A stretch of 64,000 nt of DNA from Clostridium paraputrificum (lineage in GTDB: Bacteria; Bacillota; Clostridia; Clostridiales; Clostridiaceae): NCBI RefSeq assembly GCF_900447045.1, contig NZ_UAWH01000014.1, positions 1,176,501-1,240,500 on the forward strand, read 5' to 3'. Position numbers and translations under genes: made by a program. Shown here one piece after another: positions 34,886 through 44,373 of the stretch. Within the stretch, counting starts at the first letter, position 1. Each line of letters begins with the position of its first letter. Below the pieces are notes generated by a model. That model was not told the origin of the DNA. It did not search any database and worked only from the letters and a program-made list of their open reading frames with translations.

Positions 34886-35365
34886 TTAGTTTAAGTTTAG
34901 TGTTAAATTATTAATTAAATCTTGACCAGATTTAATTTGAATTGTATTTTTATCTAACCACTGAATATCCTTATCTATATTAATTTTATATGACGACACA
35001 AAATAAGCTTTTGGTATAGGCTTTTTAAAAAAATGAAAATGTTTTTCAAAAAAGCTATACTGAAATTTACCATTAAATGATGAAGTTTCTGTTACAATTA
35101 GTGAATAATTTAACTTATCATTTTGTACAATGTAATTATATGTAGGATTATTCAGAGCTACAGAACAAAGAATCGTTAATATTATTAACATAACACCCAC
35201 TTTGGTAAAGGTTTTATTATTTATTAGTTTTAAGAATATTAGGAATATAGTTGAATTAATAAATAAGTAATAAAAAGAGTTTATAAAGTAATATTGATAT
35301 TTATAAGCAATAAGTTCACAAATTAAAATTATAAATAATATTATATATGCAATTTTCTTTTTCAA
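34886..35365 (-). CDS. Small membrane protein of unknown function
   Basis: A 159-residue protein with three N-terminal hydrophobic helices (about 4-20, 28-47, 57-72) and a hydrophilic C-terminal domain (about 80-159) likely on one face of the membrane. No family recognised. The start is TTG with AAAGGGGAA 9 bp upstream on the minus strand. It stands alone. Confidence 0.55.
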   Translation of the reverse strand: MKKKIAYIILFIILICELIAYKYQYYFINSFYYLFINSTIFLIFLKLINNKTFTKVGVMLIILTILCSVALNNPTYNYIVQNDKLNYSLIVTETSSFNGKFQYSFFEKHFHFFKKPIPKAYFVSSYKINIDKDIQWLDKNTIQIKSGQDLINNLTLNLN

Positions 35366-35441
35366 ATAATTATTCCCCTTTCGTTGAATAAGTTGTTTTT
35401 TACAATATATATATTATATTACATTTTATCTCTGTTTGTGT

Positions 35442-35522
35442 ATCATATATTGCAATTCTAATAGGTTACAATCTAGAGTTACGACGACATTTTAAAATAA
35501 AAAAATTATAAGGACAAAGATA
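35442..35522 (+). repeat. Direct repeat, left copy
   Basis: Shares TCATATATT, AATTC, AGAGTTAC, ATTTT-AAATAAAAAAA and TATAAGGACA with 36033-36097, apart from a ~16-nt insertion. The pair brackets the decayed zinc-ribbon gene and one dispersed repeat. Confidence 0.55.
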
Positions 35523-35534
35523 ATAATTTTATAA

Positions 35535-35630
35535 TTTTCTTACCTTAAGTAGGAAGGGAAATGTATATTTATTTTGGTGTGACTTGGAGCTTGTGACGTA
35601 ACAAGAAAAATAAATATCTATTCAATTACG
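35535..35630 (+). repeat. Dispersed intergenic repeat, copy 5 (diverged)
   Basis: Has TTCTTACCTTAAGTAGG, TATATTTATTTTGG, GTGACTTGGAGCTTGTGACG and AACAAGAAAAATAAATAT. The stem arms TATTTATTTT and AAAAATAAATA have changed together relative to copy 6. Confidence 0.68.
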
Positions 35631-35800
35631 TCAAGTAGTTTAATTCTTCTTTAGAATTTATCCATATTTCAGTGTAACCACACTTACAGCAAATATAAAT
35701 AATAAGGATTTAATAATTTAGGCATAATACACTTTTGCATTTGAACTGGGGGAGCCTTTACTACTTTAATTTCATCTGAATTACATTTTAAACATTTCAT
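35626..35800 (-). pseudogene. Frameshifted small zinc-ribbon protein
   Basis: Minus-strand ATG at 35800 with GGAGG 10 bp upstream reads MKCLKCNSDEIKVVKAPP then QMQKCIMPKLLNPYYLYLL and stops at 35684. One base out of frame the sequence continues CCKCGYTEIWINSKEELNYLT to a stop at 35626. Removing one T from a TTT run restores a 57-residue protein with paired cysteines C-x2-C ... C-C-x-C, a typical small Zn ribbon. It is either a real recent frameshift or a sequencing slip. Confidence 0.6.
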
Positions 35801-35922
35801 TTAAGAGAACCTCCACTCTTCTTTTTAAATATCTACCACACCTTATAAATTTATTATAAATGAGTTATGGATTATAATTCCATATAATTGTTTTGTTTAA
35901 ATATAAAAATATATAAAGAAAC

Positions 35923-35960
35923 AAATATATAAATATATAAATATATAAATATATAAATAT
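35923..35960. repeat. Tandem repeat, 8-bp unit AAATATAT, 4.75 copies
   Basis: Perfect copies at 35923, 35931, 35939, 35947 and a partial at 35955. Part of the 812-bp gap 35366-36177, which otherwise holds the dispersed repeat, the zinc-ribbon remnant and a direct-repeat pair. Confidence 0.8.
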
Positions 35961-36032
35961 GCAGTAAATAAGCTGGCTTAGACAGTTCTCTTTAAGAGGA
36001 CTTCAAAAAGAAAATATAAGCAAAATATTCTT

Positions 36033-36097
36033 CTCATATATTATAATTCAGAGTTACAATGATATTTTGAAATAAAAAAATATAAGGACAGAGATAA
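36033..36097 (+). repeat. Direct repeat, right copy
   Basis: Counterpart of 35442-35522 (AGAGTTAC, ATTTTGAAATAAAAAAA, TATAAGGACAGAGATA). Confidence 0.55.
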
Positions 36098-36177
36098 ATA
36101 TCTATGAACCTTGCGAAAGCTAAGTAAAAATGCTATTCTCAAAGTAGTGAACAAGAGAAAAAAGTAGGAGTGGGAAC

Positions 36178-36936
36178 ATGAACTTTGAGGAGAGAGTTTT
36201 ATTAAATGAGTTGAGATTAACGGATACAGATGACCAAGTGGTGGATTATATACGAGAAGATTATAGTAGATTTGTAAATCAATCTGTCCAGAAAGTAGCT
36301 GAAGATTTATTTACTGTACCTAATACTATAGTAAGATTATCTAAGAAGCTAGGTTATAAAGGCTTTTCAGATTTAAAGTTTTCATTACGTGCAGAACTTG
36401 AAGGAAAGACTGGTGAATTAAAAGGAGATAACTTTAAAAATCTAGAATTAATTCCTGATACAATTAAAAAAACTTTAGACATTTTAGATAATAAAATAAT
36501 TGATAAATTAGTAAGCCAAATAAAAGAAGCTAAAAATGTATACTTCGTAGGAATAGGGGATTCAATATATTTTTGTGAGATGTTTGCAAAGAATATAAGA
36601 TGCATTGGAATAAAAGCTGAGTATTTTAACCATAGACACGATATGATGTATGCTGCAGAAAATTGTGATGATAAGGATTTGTTTATTGCTATAAGTGTAA
36701 GTGGTGAAAGCAAGCAGATATTAGATGTGTGCAAAATTGCAAAAGAAAGAAATGCAAGCATAGTTAGCATGACTCACTTTAATAAGAATTCACTTATGGA
36801 TATTGCTGATATAAATATTTTCTTCTGGGCACCTAGGGTAGAGATACATAAATATAATGCTCCAGATAGAATAGGAATAATGCTTATTATAAGAATCATT
36901 AATGAAGCCTTATGGAAAGATTATAATTGTGTATAA
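36178..36936 (+). CDS. RpiR-family regulator of the mannosylglycerate locus
   Basis: A 252-residue regulator with an N-terminal helix-turn-helix (QKVAEDLFTVPNTIVRLSKKLGYKGFSDLKF, residues ~38-68) and a C-terminal SIS domain (VYFVGIGDSIYFCEMF, DLFIAISVSGESKQIL). It likely senses a phosphosugar such as mannosyl-6-phosphate-glycerate or mannose 6-phosphate. In E. coli the equivalent locus is controlled by the unrelated GntR-type MngR, so this is a different regulator for the same pathway. TAGGAGTGG site upstream. A terminator separates it from the PTS gene. Confidence 0.85.
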   Translation: MNFEERVLLNELRLTDTDDQVVDYIREDYSRFVNQSVQKVAEDLFTVPNTIVRLSKKLGYKGFSDLKFSLRAELEGKTGELKGDNFKNLELIPDTIKKTLDILDNKIIDKLVSQIKEAKNVYFVGIGDSIYFCEMFAKNIRCIGIKAEYFNHRHDMMYAAENCDDKDLFIAISVSGESKQILDVCKIAKERNASIVSMTHFNKNSLMDIADINIFFWAPRVEIHKYNAPDRIGIMLIIRIINEALWKDYNCV

Positions 36937-36974
36937 ATACACAATGTGTAAAATAAAAAGAAATATTTGTGTAA

Positions 36975-37008
36975 AAATAAGAAGAATTAAATCTTCTTAT
37001 TTTTTTTT
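36975..37008 (+). terminator. Terminator after the RpiR gene
   Basis: A 10-bp stem AAATAAGAAG/CTTCTTATTT and a long T-run. Confidence 0.75.
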
Positions 37009-37034
37009 GATAATATATACTTGTAAACGTTAAG

Positions 37035-37047
37035 CAAATCGGATTTG
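37035..37047. promoter_or_regulatory. Palindrome CAAATC-G-GATTTG, candidate operator
   Basis: A perfect 13-bp palindrome 26 bp before the EIIABC start and right after the regulator gene. A clear -10/-35 pair was not found next to it. Confidence 0.35.
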
Positions 37048-37072
37048 TTGAATATGAATAGGAGGAATAGAA

Positions 37073-38980
37073 ATGAATTTAAGAAGTCTAACAAATGAGA
37101 AACTTATTTCAATTGGTCTAGATTTAAACAAGAAAGAAGATGTTATTAAACACCTAGTTGGAAAATTATATGAAGAGGGAAAGATTACATCTAAAGAAGA
37201 ATTTTTTAAGGATGTATTAGAAAGAGAAAAACTTTCTCCTACAGGTTTTGAAGGTGGACTAGCTGTTCCCCATGGAAAATCTAGTTCTGTAAAAGAAGCA
37301 TCATTTGCAGTAGCAATTCTAAATAAACCTATGAAAGAATGGGAAAGCATAGATGAGAATAATGAAGTTGAAATAGTATTCTTATTAGCTATACCAACTG
37401 AAGAGGCAGGTTCAACTCATATTCAACTATTAGCAGAACTTGCTACAAGAATAGCAAATCCATCTTATAAAGATTTGCTTAAGAATTCAAAGAGCAAGAA
37501 AGAACTTTACAATAATTTAGATAAAGAAATTATAAAAGAAGATATAGATATAAGTAAGTTTGAAAAATCAATCGTTGCTGTAACAGCTTGTCCTGCAGGG
37601 ATAGCTCATACATATATGGCTGCAGAAGCTTTAGTTAATGCAGGTAAAGAAATGGGAGTAGCTGTTTATGTTGAAAAACAAGGAGCTAACGGTATAGAAG
37701 ATAAACATACAAAAGAACAATTAAAGAATGCAGATGCTGCTATATTTGCAGTAGATGTAGCTGTAAAAAATGAAGAAAGATATTCACATTTACCTACAGT
37801 AAGAGCTAAGGTTGCTACTCCTTTAAAGGATGCAAAGGGACTTATAGAAAAAGCACTTAAGGCAGCAGAAAATAAAGGAAAAGGAGAATATGTAGAAACT
37901 TCTGATGATGAAGAAAAAGTTTCATTTAGAGAAGAGGCTAAGAAGTCAATTCTTACAGGTATATCTCATATAATTCCTTTAATAGTTGCAGGAGGTATGA
38001 TTCTAGCTTTTGCAGTATTAGTATCTCAAGGTTTTGGATTACAAGAATTATATGAAACAGATGGTTCATGGATTTGGATGTATCGTAAGCTAGGTGGTAA
38101 CTTACTTGGAACAATAATGGTTCCTGTATTATCTGCATACATGTCATACTCAATTGCTGATAAGCCAGGTTTAGCACCAGGTTTTGCAGCTGGTATAGCA
38201 GCTAATATGATAAATGGTGGATTCTTAGGTGGTATGCTTGGAGGTTTCCTAGCAGGTTATACAATTAAATTATTTAAGAAGTATATACCAGCAAAAGGTA
38301 CATTAGCAGGATTCGTTAGTTTCTGGGTATACCCTGTATTTGGTACATTATTAGTTTCAACACTTATGTTCTTTGTAGTTGGTAAACCTGTAGCAGCATT
38401 AAACCAAGGACTAATTGATTGGTTAGGTTCTATGAGTGGAACAAATGCAGCACTTTTAGGTGCAGTACTTGGTATCATGGTATCATTTGACCTTGGTGGT
38501 CCTGTTAATAAAGCAGCTTATACTTTCTGTGTAGGTGCAATGACTGATGGAATTATAATGCCATATGCAGCTTTCGCATCAGTAAAAATGGTTTCAGCAT
38601 TTGGTGTAACATTTGCTACTTTATTAGCTAAGAAGTATTTCAATAAAGAAGAACAAGAAATAGGTAAGTCAACTTGGATTTTAGGACTAGCAGGTATTAC
38701 AGAAGGTGCTATTCCATTTATGATAGAAGACCCATTAAGAGTAATTCCTTCATTATGTGCAGGTTCAGCAGTAACTGGTGCTTTAGTAGCAATGTTTAAC
38801 ATAGGACTTGATGTTCCAGGAGCAGGTATATTCTCAATATTCATGCTTAAAGATGGTTCAACTATGTTAATGAATATAACTGTATGGCTTGGAGCAGCAA
38901 TACTTGGAGCAATTATATCAGCAATATTATTAGTAATAACAAGAAAAATGAAACTTAAAAAGCAAGGACTTTTAAAATAA
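37073..38980 (+). CDS. mngA: PTS EIIABC, mannosylglycerate/fructose family (MngA-like)
   Basis: A 635-residue fusion: EIIA (1-150) with phospho-His67 in GGLAVPHGKSS; EIIB (about 165-260) with Cys173 in TACPAGIAHTYMAAEAL; EIIC (about 285-635) with eight or more membrane segments and the GGPVNKAAY motif. The fructose-family EIIABC layout is shared by fructose, mannosylglycerate and other permeases; the following GH38 mannosidase and glycerate kinase make 2-O-alpha-mannosyl-D-glycerate the best substrate guess. AGGAGG site. Length is close to E. coli MngA. Confidence 0.85.
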   Translation: MNLRSLTNEKLISIGLDLNKKEDVIKHLVGKLYEEGKITSKEEFFKDVLEREKLSPTGFEGGLAVPHGKSSSVKEASFAVAILNKPMKEWESIDENNEVEIVFLLAIPTEEAGSTHIQLLAELATRIANPSYKDLLKNSKSKKELYNNLDKEIIKEDIDISKFEKSIVAVTACPAGIAHTYMAAEALVNAGKEMGVAVYVEKQGANGIEDKHTKEQLKNADAAIFAVDVAVKNEERYSHLPTVRAKVATPLKDAKGLIEKALKAAENKGKGEYVETSDDEEKVSFREEAKKSILTGISHIIPLIVAGGMILAFAVLVSQGFGLQELYETDGSWIWMYRKLGGNLLGTIMVPVLSAYMSYSIADKPGLAPGFAAGIAANMINGGFLGGMLGGFLAGYTIKLFKKYIPAKGTLAGFVSFWVYPVFGTLLVSTLMFFVVGKPVAALNQGLIDWLGSMSGTNAALLGAVLGIMVSFDLGGPVNKAAYTFCVGAMTDGIIMPYAAFASVKMVSAFGVTFATLLAKKYFNKEEQEIGKSTWILGLAGITEGAIPFMIEDPLRVIPSLCAGSAVTGALVAMFNIGLDVPGAGIFSIFMLKDGSTMLMNITVWLGAAILGAIISAILLVITRKMKLKKQGLLK

Positions 38981-38983
38981 TAT

Positions 38984-39010
38984 TTTGCGAGAGGAATTTC
39001 CTCTCGCAAA
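38984..39010 (+). other. Intercistronic 12-bp hairpin between mngA and mngB
   Basis: Arms TTTGCGAGAGGA/TCCTCTCGCAAA with a 3-nt loop and no T-run, consistent with mRNA stabilisation or processing rather than termination. Confidence 0.7.
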
Positions 39011-39060
39011 GCTATATCATGGAAAAATATAAAGTTAAATCGAAGTAAGAGGTGTAATAG

Positions 39061-41664
39061 ATGAGTAAAAAAGTTCATGTTGTGCCCCATATGCATTGGG
39101 ATAGAGAATGGTATTTTACAACGGAAGAATCAAGAATTCTTTTAGTTAATAATATGGAAGAAATAATGGATATGTTAGAAAACAATCCTAACTACCATAA
39201 TTATGTATTGGATGGACAAACAGCTATATTAGAAGATTATTTTGCGGCAAAGCCAGAAAATAAGGAAAGAGTAAAGAAATTAGTTAAAGAAGGCAGATTA
39301 ATAATAGGGCCTTGGTATACTCAAACAGATGAAATGGTTGTAGGTGGAGAATCTATAACTAGAAATTTACTATATGGATTAAAGGATTGTGAAGAATTTG
39401 GTGATGCTATGATGATAGGATATCTTCCAGACTCTTTTGGACAATCTGCTCAAATGCCACAAATATTAAATGGATTTGGAATAAATCGTTCTATATTCTG
39501 GAGAGGTGTCTCTGAAAGAATGGGAACAGATAAAACTGAATTTTACTGGGAAGGTGAAGGGGATTCTAAGGTATTAACTCAATTATTCCCATTAGGATAT
39601 GCAATAGGAAAGTATTTGCCAAGTAATATGGATGATCTTAAGAAGAGAATGGATAAGTATTTCCCTGTACTTGATAAGGGAGCTACAACAGAAAATATCA
39701 TACTTCCAAATGGTCATGATCAAATGCCTGTACAAAAGAATATATTTGAGATATTAGAAAAGTTAAAGGAATTATATCCAGAAAGAGATTTCTTCTTAAG
39801 CAGATATGAAAAGGTATTTGAAGAACTAGAAAAAGAAAAGAATTTACCAACATTAAGAGGGGAATTCTTAGATGGAAAGTATATGAGAGTTCATAGAAGT
39901 ATCTTCTCAACAAGAATGGATATTAAGGCTACTAATACAAGGATAGAAAATAAAATAACTAATATATTAGAACCTTTAGCTTCACTTGCTTATTCATTAG
40001 GTTTTGAATATCATTCAGGGTTAATTGAGCTTATTTGGAAAGAGATAATGAAAAACCATGCTCATGACTCTATAGGATGTTGTTGTTCTGATAAGGTTCA
40101 TAAAGAGATAATGAATAGATTTTTCTTAGCTGAAGAAAAGGTAGATAGATTAATAGATTTCTATATGAGAGTTATAGTTGATGCTATGAGCAAAGAGATA
40201 GCATTAGATAAATTAACAGCATTTAACCTTCTTCCATATGAAAGAGAAGCTGTAGTTAAAGGTGAAATCATTACAAAGATGAAAAACTTCAACCTTGTTA
40301 GTGATGATGGAGAAGAATATGATTTCCAAGTTATAAATAAAGAAGTAGTTGATGCAGGGTTAATTGATAGACAAATTGTTCACTATGGAAACTATGATCC
40401 TTTTGTAAGATATACTATTGAATTAAAGGATGTTATTCCTTCAATGGGATATAAGACTTACTTAATTAAAGGAGCAGAAGGAGTTATAAACTCTGAAGAA
40501 GGCAAGAAAACAGATAAGATTGAAAATAAGTATTTTAATATAACCGTAAATGAAAACGGGTCATTAAACATACTACATAAAGATACAAACACATTATATG
40601 AAAATGTACTTTTAATAGAAGATGGTGCAGATGACGGAGATGAATATGATTTCTCACCATTAGAGGATGATTTTATTGTTAAGAGTGATTTAATTAAGTG
40701 TAACTATAATATAAGCACTTATGAAAATAGTAGTGAGATAGCTATTAACTATACTTTATATGTACCAAAGGATTTAGATAGCAGAAAGAAAAAGAAAATT
40801 GATGGTTCTATGGATATATCAATAATTGTTAAGGTTGATAATTGTAGCCCATATTTAAATGTTAAGATTGATATAGATAATAGAGCAAAAGATCATAGAG
40901 TAAGAGCATACATTCCAACTGGAATAAAATCTAATTTCTCATTCTCTGATAATCAATTTGGTGTTATAAAAAGAGATGTATATGATAGTGCTATGGATGT
41001 ATGGGAAGAGGAAAACTGGGATGAAAGACCAGATTCTATTTATCCAATGCTTTCATTTGTAACTTTAAAGAATGAAGAAAGAGGAATGGCTGTCTTAACT
41101 AATAGTACTAGAGAGTATGAAATAATTGGAGAAGATTATGATACAATAGCTATAACTTTATTTAGAGGGGTAGGCTTCCTTGGTAAAGAAGAAATGTATA
41201 GAAGACCTGGAAGACCATCAGGAATAAAATTAGAAACTCCTGACTCACAAATGCTTGGAAAAGTAAGCTTAGACTTTGGAATATATCCATATGTATCTAG
41301 GGAAGATAAGGTATCAAGAGTTGCAAAAGAGTACTTAACTCCAGTGTATACTTACAATAAAATGCCTCACAATGCTATGAAACTAAATTCTGTAGACTTT
41401 GAAGTTCCATATAATTATTCTCTATTAAAAGAAGAGAATGATAATGTGACTTTAAGTGTATTAAAGAAGGCTGAAAATAAAAAGGGGTTAGTTCTTAGAT
41501 ATTTCAATGGAACAGCTTCAGAAAAGAAGGTTCATTTTAGCATTAAAGGAAGCAAGTTTAAGAAGGTTAATCTTAAGGAAGATATACTAGAGGATATAGA
41601 AGATTTTAGCAAAGTAAATTGTAGTAAAAATAAAGTAGATAATATATACTTTGAATTAGTATAA
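39061..41664 (+). CDS. mngB: GH38 alpha-mannosidase (MngB-like)
   Basis: Hydrolyses the phosphorylated mannosylglycerate taken up by the PTS to mannose 6-phosphate and glycerate. The N-terminal metal site HMHWDREW (residues ~9-16) and the nucleophile Asp124 in LPDSFGQSAQMPQIL are intact; further motifs are HDQMP and NHAHDSIGCCCSDKVHKE. The 867-residue length is close to E. coli MngB. No signal peptide, so it is cytoplasmic as required. AGAGGTG site. 81 bp after the PTS gene. Confidence 0.9.
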   Translation: MSKKVHVVPHMHWDREWYFTTEESRILLVNNMEEIMDMLENNPNYHNYVLDGQTAILEDYFAAKPENKERVKKLVKEGRLIIGPWYTQTDEMVVGGESITRNLLYGLKDCEEFGDAMMIGYLPDSFGQSAQMPQILNGFGINRSIFWRGVSERMGTDKTEFYWEGEGDSKVLTQLFPLGYAIGKYLPSNMDDLKKRMDKYFPVLDKGATTENIILPNGHDQMPVQKNIFEILEKLKELYPERDFFLSRYEKVFEELEKEKNLPTLRGEFLDGKYMRVHRSIFSTRMDIKATNTRIENKITNILEPLASLAYSLGFEYHSGLIELIWKEIMKNHAHDSIGCCCSDKVHKEIMNRFFLAEEKVDRLIDFYMRVIVDAMSKEIALDKLTAFNLLPYEREAVVKGEIITKMKNFNLVSDDGEEYDFQVINKEVVDAGLIDRQIVHYGNYDPFVRYTIELKDVIPSMGYKTYLIKGAEGVINSEEGKKTDKIENKYFNITVNENGSLNILHKDTNTLYENVLLIEDGADDGDEYDFSPLEDDFIVKSDLIKCNYNISTYENSSEIAINYTLYVPKDLDSRKKKKIDGSMDISIIVKVDNCSPYLNVKIDIDNRAKDHRVRAYIPTGIKSNFSFSDNQFGVIKRDVYDSAMDVWEEENWDERPDSIYPMLSFVTLKNEERGMAVLTNSTREYEIIGEDYDTIAITLFRGVGFLGKEEMYRRPGRPSGIKLETPDSQMLGKVSLDFGIYPYVSREDKVSRVAKEYLTPVYTYNKMPHNAMKLNSVDFEVPYNYSLLKEENDNVTLSVLKKAENKKGLVLRYFNGTASEKKVHFSIKGSKFKKVNLKEDILEDIEDFSKVNCSKNKVDNIYFELV

Positions 41665-41671
41665 AAGGTTA

Positions 41672-41703
41672 GTAACTCTCTTAGCTAAGGTTAAGAGAGT
41701 TAC
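41672..41703 (+). other. Intercistronic 12-bp hairpin between mngB and glycerate kinase
   Basis: Arms GTAACTCTCTTA/TAAGAGAGTTAC without a real T-run; probably sets relative mRNA stability in the operon. Confidence 0.65.
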
Positions 41704-41729
41704 AATAATTTTATTTAGAGGTGAATGAT

Positions 41730-42866
41730 ATGAAATTTATTTTAGCACCAGATTCATTTAAGGAGAGTATGACAGCTAAGGAAGCTTGTATATCTATGGA
41801 AAATGGAATAAGAAAAGTTTTTAAAGATGCTACCTGTATACATGTTCCTATGGCAGATGGTGGTGAAGGTACAGTAGATGCTTTAATAGAATCTACCAAT
41901 GGAAATTTGCATGAAGTAGAAGTAACAGCTCCACTAGGAAATAAGGTGAAAGCAAAGTTTGGAATATTAGGTGATGGAAAGACTGCTGTAATAGAAATGG
42001 CAGAAGCTAGTGGAATTCACTTAGTTAAATTAGAGGATAGAAATCCACTCCTTACTACTACCTTTGGAACTGGTGAACTTATAAAATATGCTTTAGATAT
42101 GAATATAGAAAGAATAATTATAGGCTTAGGTGGCAGTGCAACTAATGATGGTGGAGTTGGTATGCTTCAGGCATTAGGGGCAAGTTTTAAGGACAGTGAT
42201 GGAAAAGAGATAGCATTTGGTGGTGGCGTCTTAAAAGATTTATGTACAATAGATTTAAGTGGTTTTGATAAAAGAATTTATGATGTAAAAATAGAAGTAG
42301 CTTGTGATGTAAAGAATCCATTAACAGGAGAGAATGGTGCAAGCTTTGTATTTGGGGCTCAAAAGGGTGGAAATAAAGAAACATTAGAGGAGTTAGATAG
42401 TAACTTAAAACATTATGCAGAAGTAGTAAAAAGAGATATGGGAAAAGAAATTGATAAGGTTGAAGGTGCAGGTGCAGCAGGAGGACTTGGTGCAGCTTTA
42501 ATAGGTTTTTGTAATGGAAAACTAGAATCAGGAATAGATTTAGTAATTAAGCATTCTAATTTGGAAGATAAAGTAAGAAAAGCAGATTTTGTATTTACAG
42601 GGGAAGGAAGTATAGATTTTCAAACTAAGTTTGGAAAAACCCCTATAGGAGTAGCTAAAATAGCTAAAAAGTATAACATTCCTGTAATAGCTTTTGGGGG
42701 AAGAATTGGGGAAGGAATAGATGAATTATATTCATTAGGAATAGATTCTGTAATAGGAATAACCCCAGGGGTAATTTCTTTAGATGAAGCATTAAGCAAA
42801 GGGAAAGATAATCTAGAGATATCAGCTGAAAATGTAGTTAGAATATTAGAAACTAGAAAAGTATAA
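41730..42866 (+). CDS. Glycerate kinase (GlxK/GarK family)
   Basis: A 378-residue glycerate kinase of the GckA/GlxK/GarK family: start MKFILAPDSFKESMTAKEAC, MADGGEGTVDAL, LGGSATNDGGVGMLQALGA, FVFGAQKGG and FTGEGSIDFQTKFGK. It phosphorylates the glycerate freed by the mannosidase to 2-phosphoglycerate (or 3-phosphoglycerate), feeding glycolysis. ATG 41730 has AGAGGTG 5 bp upstream; a GTG at 41721 is rejected. It closes the mannosylglycerate operon; a weak terminator follows. Confidence 0.92.
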   Translation: MKFILAPDSFKESMTAKEACISMENGIRKVFKDATCIHVPMADGGEGTVDALIESTNGNLHEVEVTAPLGNKVKAKFGILGDGKTAVIEMAEASGIHLVKLEDRNPLLTTTFGTGELIKYALDMNIERIIIGLGGSATNDGGVGMLQALGASFKDSDGKEIAFGGGVLKDLCTIDLSGFDKRIYDVKIEVACDVKNPLTGENGASFVFGAQKGGNKETLEELDSNLKHYAEVVKRDMGKEIDKVEGAGAAGGLGAALIGFCNGKLESGIDLVIKHSNLEDKVRKADFVFTGEGSIDFQTKFGKTPIGVAKIAKKYNIPVIAFGGRIGEGIDELYSLGIDSVIGITPGVISLDEALSKGKDNLEISAENVVRILETRKV

Positions 42867-42884
42867 TATAATTTATGATAAATT

Positions 42885-42912
42885 AAAAGAAAAATACATT
42901 TTTTCTTTTATG
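42885..42912 (+). terminator. Terminator of the mannosylglycerate operon
   Basis: A weak AAAAGAAAAA/TTTTTCTTTT stem. Confidence 0.45.
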
Positions 42913-43122
42913 ATTAGTTGAATTTTATTATATATAATGCTAATAAGTACAGAGAAAAAGGGAATATTTTGTCAATATTAGTTAAGTAAGAATCTTGAAT
43001 ATAATATATATTATGATATAATTAGGAAAGTAAAGAAATATAACTTGTCACAAATCTAATCTTAAATAATAGAATAACTAAATTATTTATTTTATTTAAC
43101 TTTTCAATAAGGAGAAAATAAA

Positions 43123-44262
43123 ATGAATGAATTTGGTATTCGTACAAGAGTTTATTTTGGTAAGGGATCATTAAATAAGCTCAATGATATTAAAAATAAG
43201 AAAGTTTTAATTGTATGCGATAAGTTTATGGAAACTTCAGGGATGGTTGAAAAGGTTTCAAAAGAACTATCTAATTGTGAAGTATTCATATTCAGTGATG
43301 TTGTTCCAGACCCAGCAGTAGAAATTATTGCATCAGGAATTCAAGCTCTTAAAGCATGCAATGCAGAAGTAATTATTGCATTAGGTGGCGGTTCAGCTAT
43401 TGATGCAGCAAAATCAATAAAAGAGTATTATAATAATTTAAATGACGGTATACAAAAAATAGAAGAATTTTACGCAATTCCAACAACTAGTGGGACAGGT
43501 TCGGAAGTTACAGAGTATGCTGTAATTACTAATAAACAAGAGGGGATAAAATATGCTTTAACAAGTGAGTCATTGTTGCCTAATGTGGCTATATTAGACC
43601 CGGAACTTGTTAAATCAGTTCCTAAAAGTATAACTGCAGATACAGGAATGGATGTAATTACTCATGCCATTGAAGCTTATGTAGCTAATGGAGCTACTGA
43701 TTTTTCAGATGCTTTAGCTGAAAAAGCATTAACTCTTGCTGTTAGATTTTTACCATTAGCATATGAAGATGGTAATAATTTATTAGCTAGAGAAAAACTT
43801 CATAATGCTTCTTGTCTAGCAGGGATTGCTTTTAATGCAGCAGGTCTTGGTATTACACATAGTTTAGCTCATGCTATAGGGGGTAAATTGCATATCCCAC
43901 ATGGAAGAAGCAATGCTATAATATTGCCTCATATAATAAAATTTAATGCAAATTTAAATGGTGGTTTATACAATAAGGATTATAGTTTAGCAGCTAAGAA
44001 GTATCAGAGATTAGCAAAGCTTTTGAAACTTCATGCACCTAATGTCCATATTGGAGTTAATAATTTAATTAGGAAGATTGAAGAACTTCAAAAGAATCTT
44101 ATGATTCCAACTACACTTACTAAGCAAGGAGTAGATATTGGGCTATTAGAAGAATCTATGGAAGAGATTTTAAAGGCTGCGTTAAAGGATGTATGCACAG
44201 AAGCAAATCCTAGGGCTGTTACTAGAGAAGATTTATCTAATATAATAGATAAACTAAAGTAA
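43123..44262 (+). CDS. Iron-type alcohol dehydrogenase (CutO/EutG-like)
   Basis: A 379-residue group III alcohol dehydrogenase: NAD-binding GGGSAID and [11 protein letters not shown], metal ligands in [20 protein letters not shown] and [14 protein letters not shown]. In choline microcompartment loci such an enzyme reduces acetaldehyde to ethanol and regenerates NAD. No terminal encapsulation helix is evident. AAGGAG site. It is a separate unit with its own terminator, 1.5 kb before the transporter; membership of the cut locus is inferred from proximity and family. Confidence 0.85.
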   Translation: MNEFGIRTRVYFGKGSLNKLNDIKNKKVLIVCDKFMETSGMVEKVSKELSNCEVFIFSDVVPDPAVEIIASGIQALKACNAEVIIALGGGSAIDAAKSIKEYYNNLNDGIQKIEEFYAIPTTSGTGSEVTEYAVITNKQEGIKYALTSESLLPNVAILDPELVKSVPKSITADTGMDVITHAIEAYVANGATDFSDALAEKALTLAVRFLPLAYEDGNNLLAREKLHNASCLAGIAFNAAGLGITHSLAHAIGGKLHIPHGRSNAIILPHIIKFNANLNGGLYNKDYSLAAKKYQRLAKLLKLHAPNVHIGVNNLIRKIEELQKNLMIPTTLTKQGVDIGLLEESMEEILKAALKDVCTEANPRAVTREDLSNIIDKLK

Positions 44263-44265
44263 ATT

Positions 44266-44290
44266 AAACCACCAGATGGTGGTTTTTTTC
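44266..44290 (+). terminator. Terminator after the alcohol dehydrogenase
   Basis: An 8-bp stem AAACCACC/GGTGGTTT and a T-run. Confidence 0.8.
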
Positions 44291-44373
44291 TTTGGGGAAA
44301 GATATAAAAAATAAATATAATAGATCATTTTTATAAATAAATTGGGGAGAATATAAAAGTTGGAGGCTTATTT

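Noticed and set aside
36354..36770. 138-residue minus-strand frame opposite the RpiR gene
   Set aside because: Shadow frame; the plus-strand HTH-SIS protein explains the coding signal.
38518..39096. 192-residue minus-strand frame opposite the EIIC domain
   Set aside because: It is the antisense shadow of a strongly supported PTS gene and has no ribosome site or recognisable motif.
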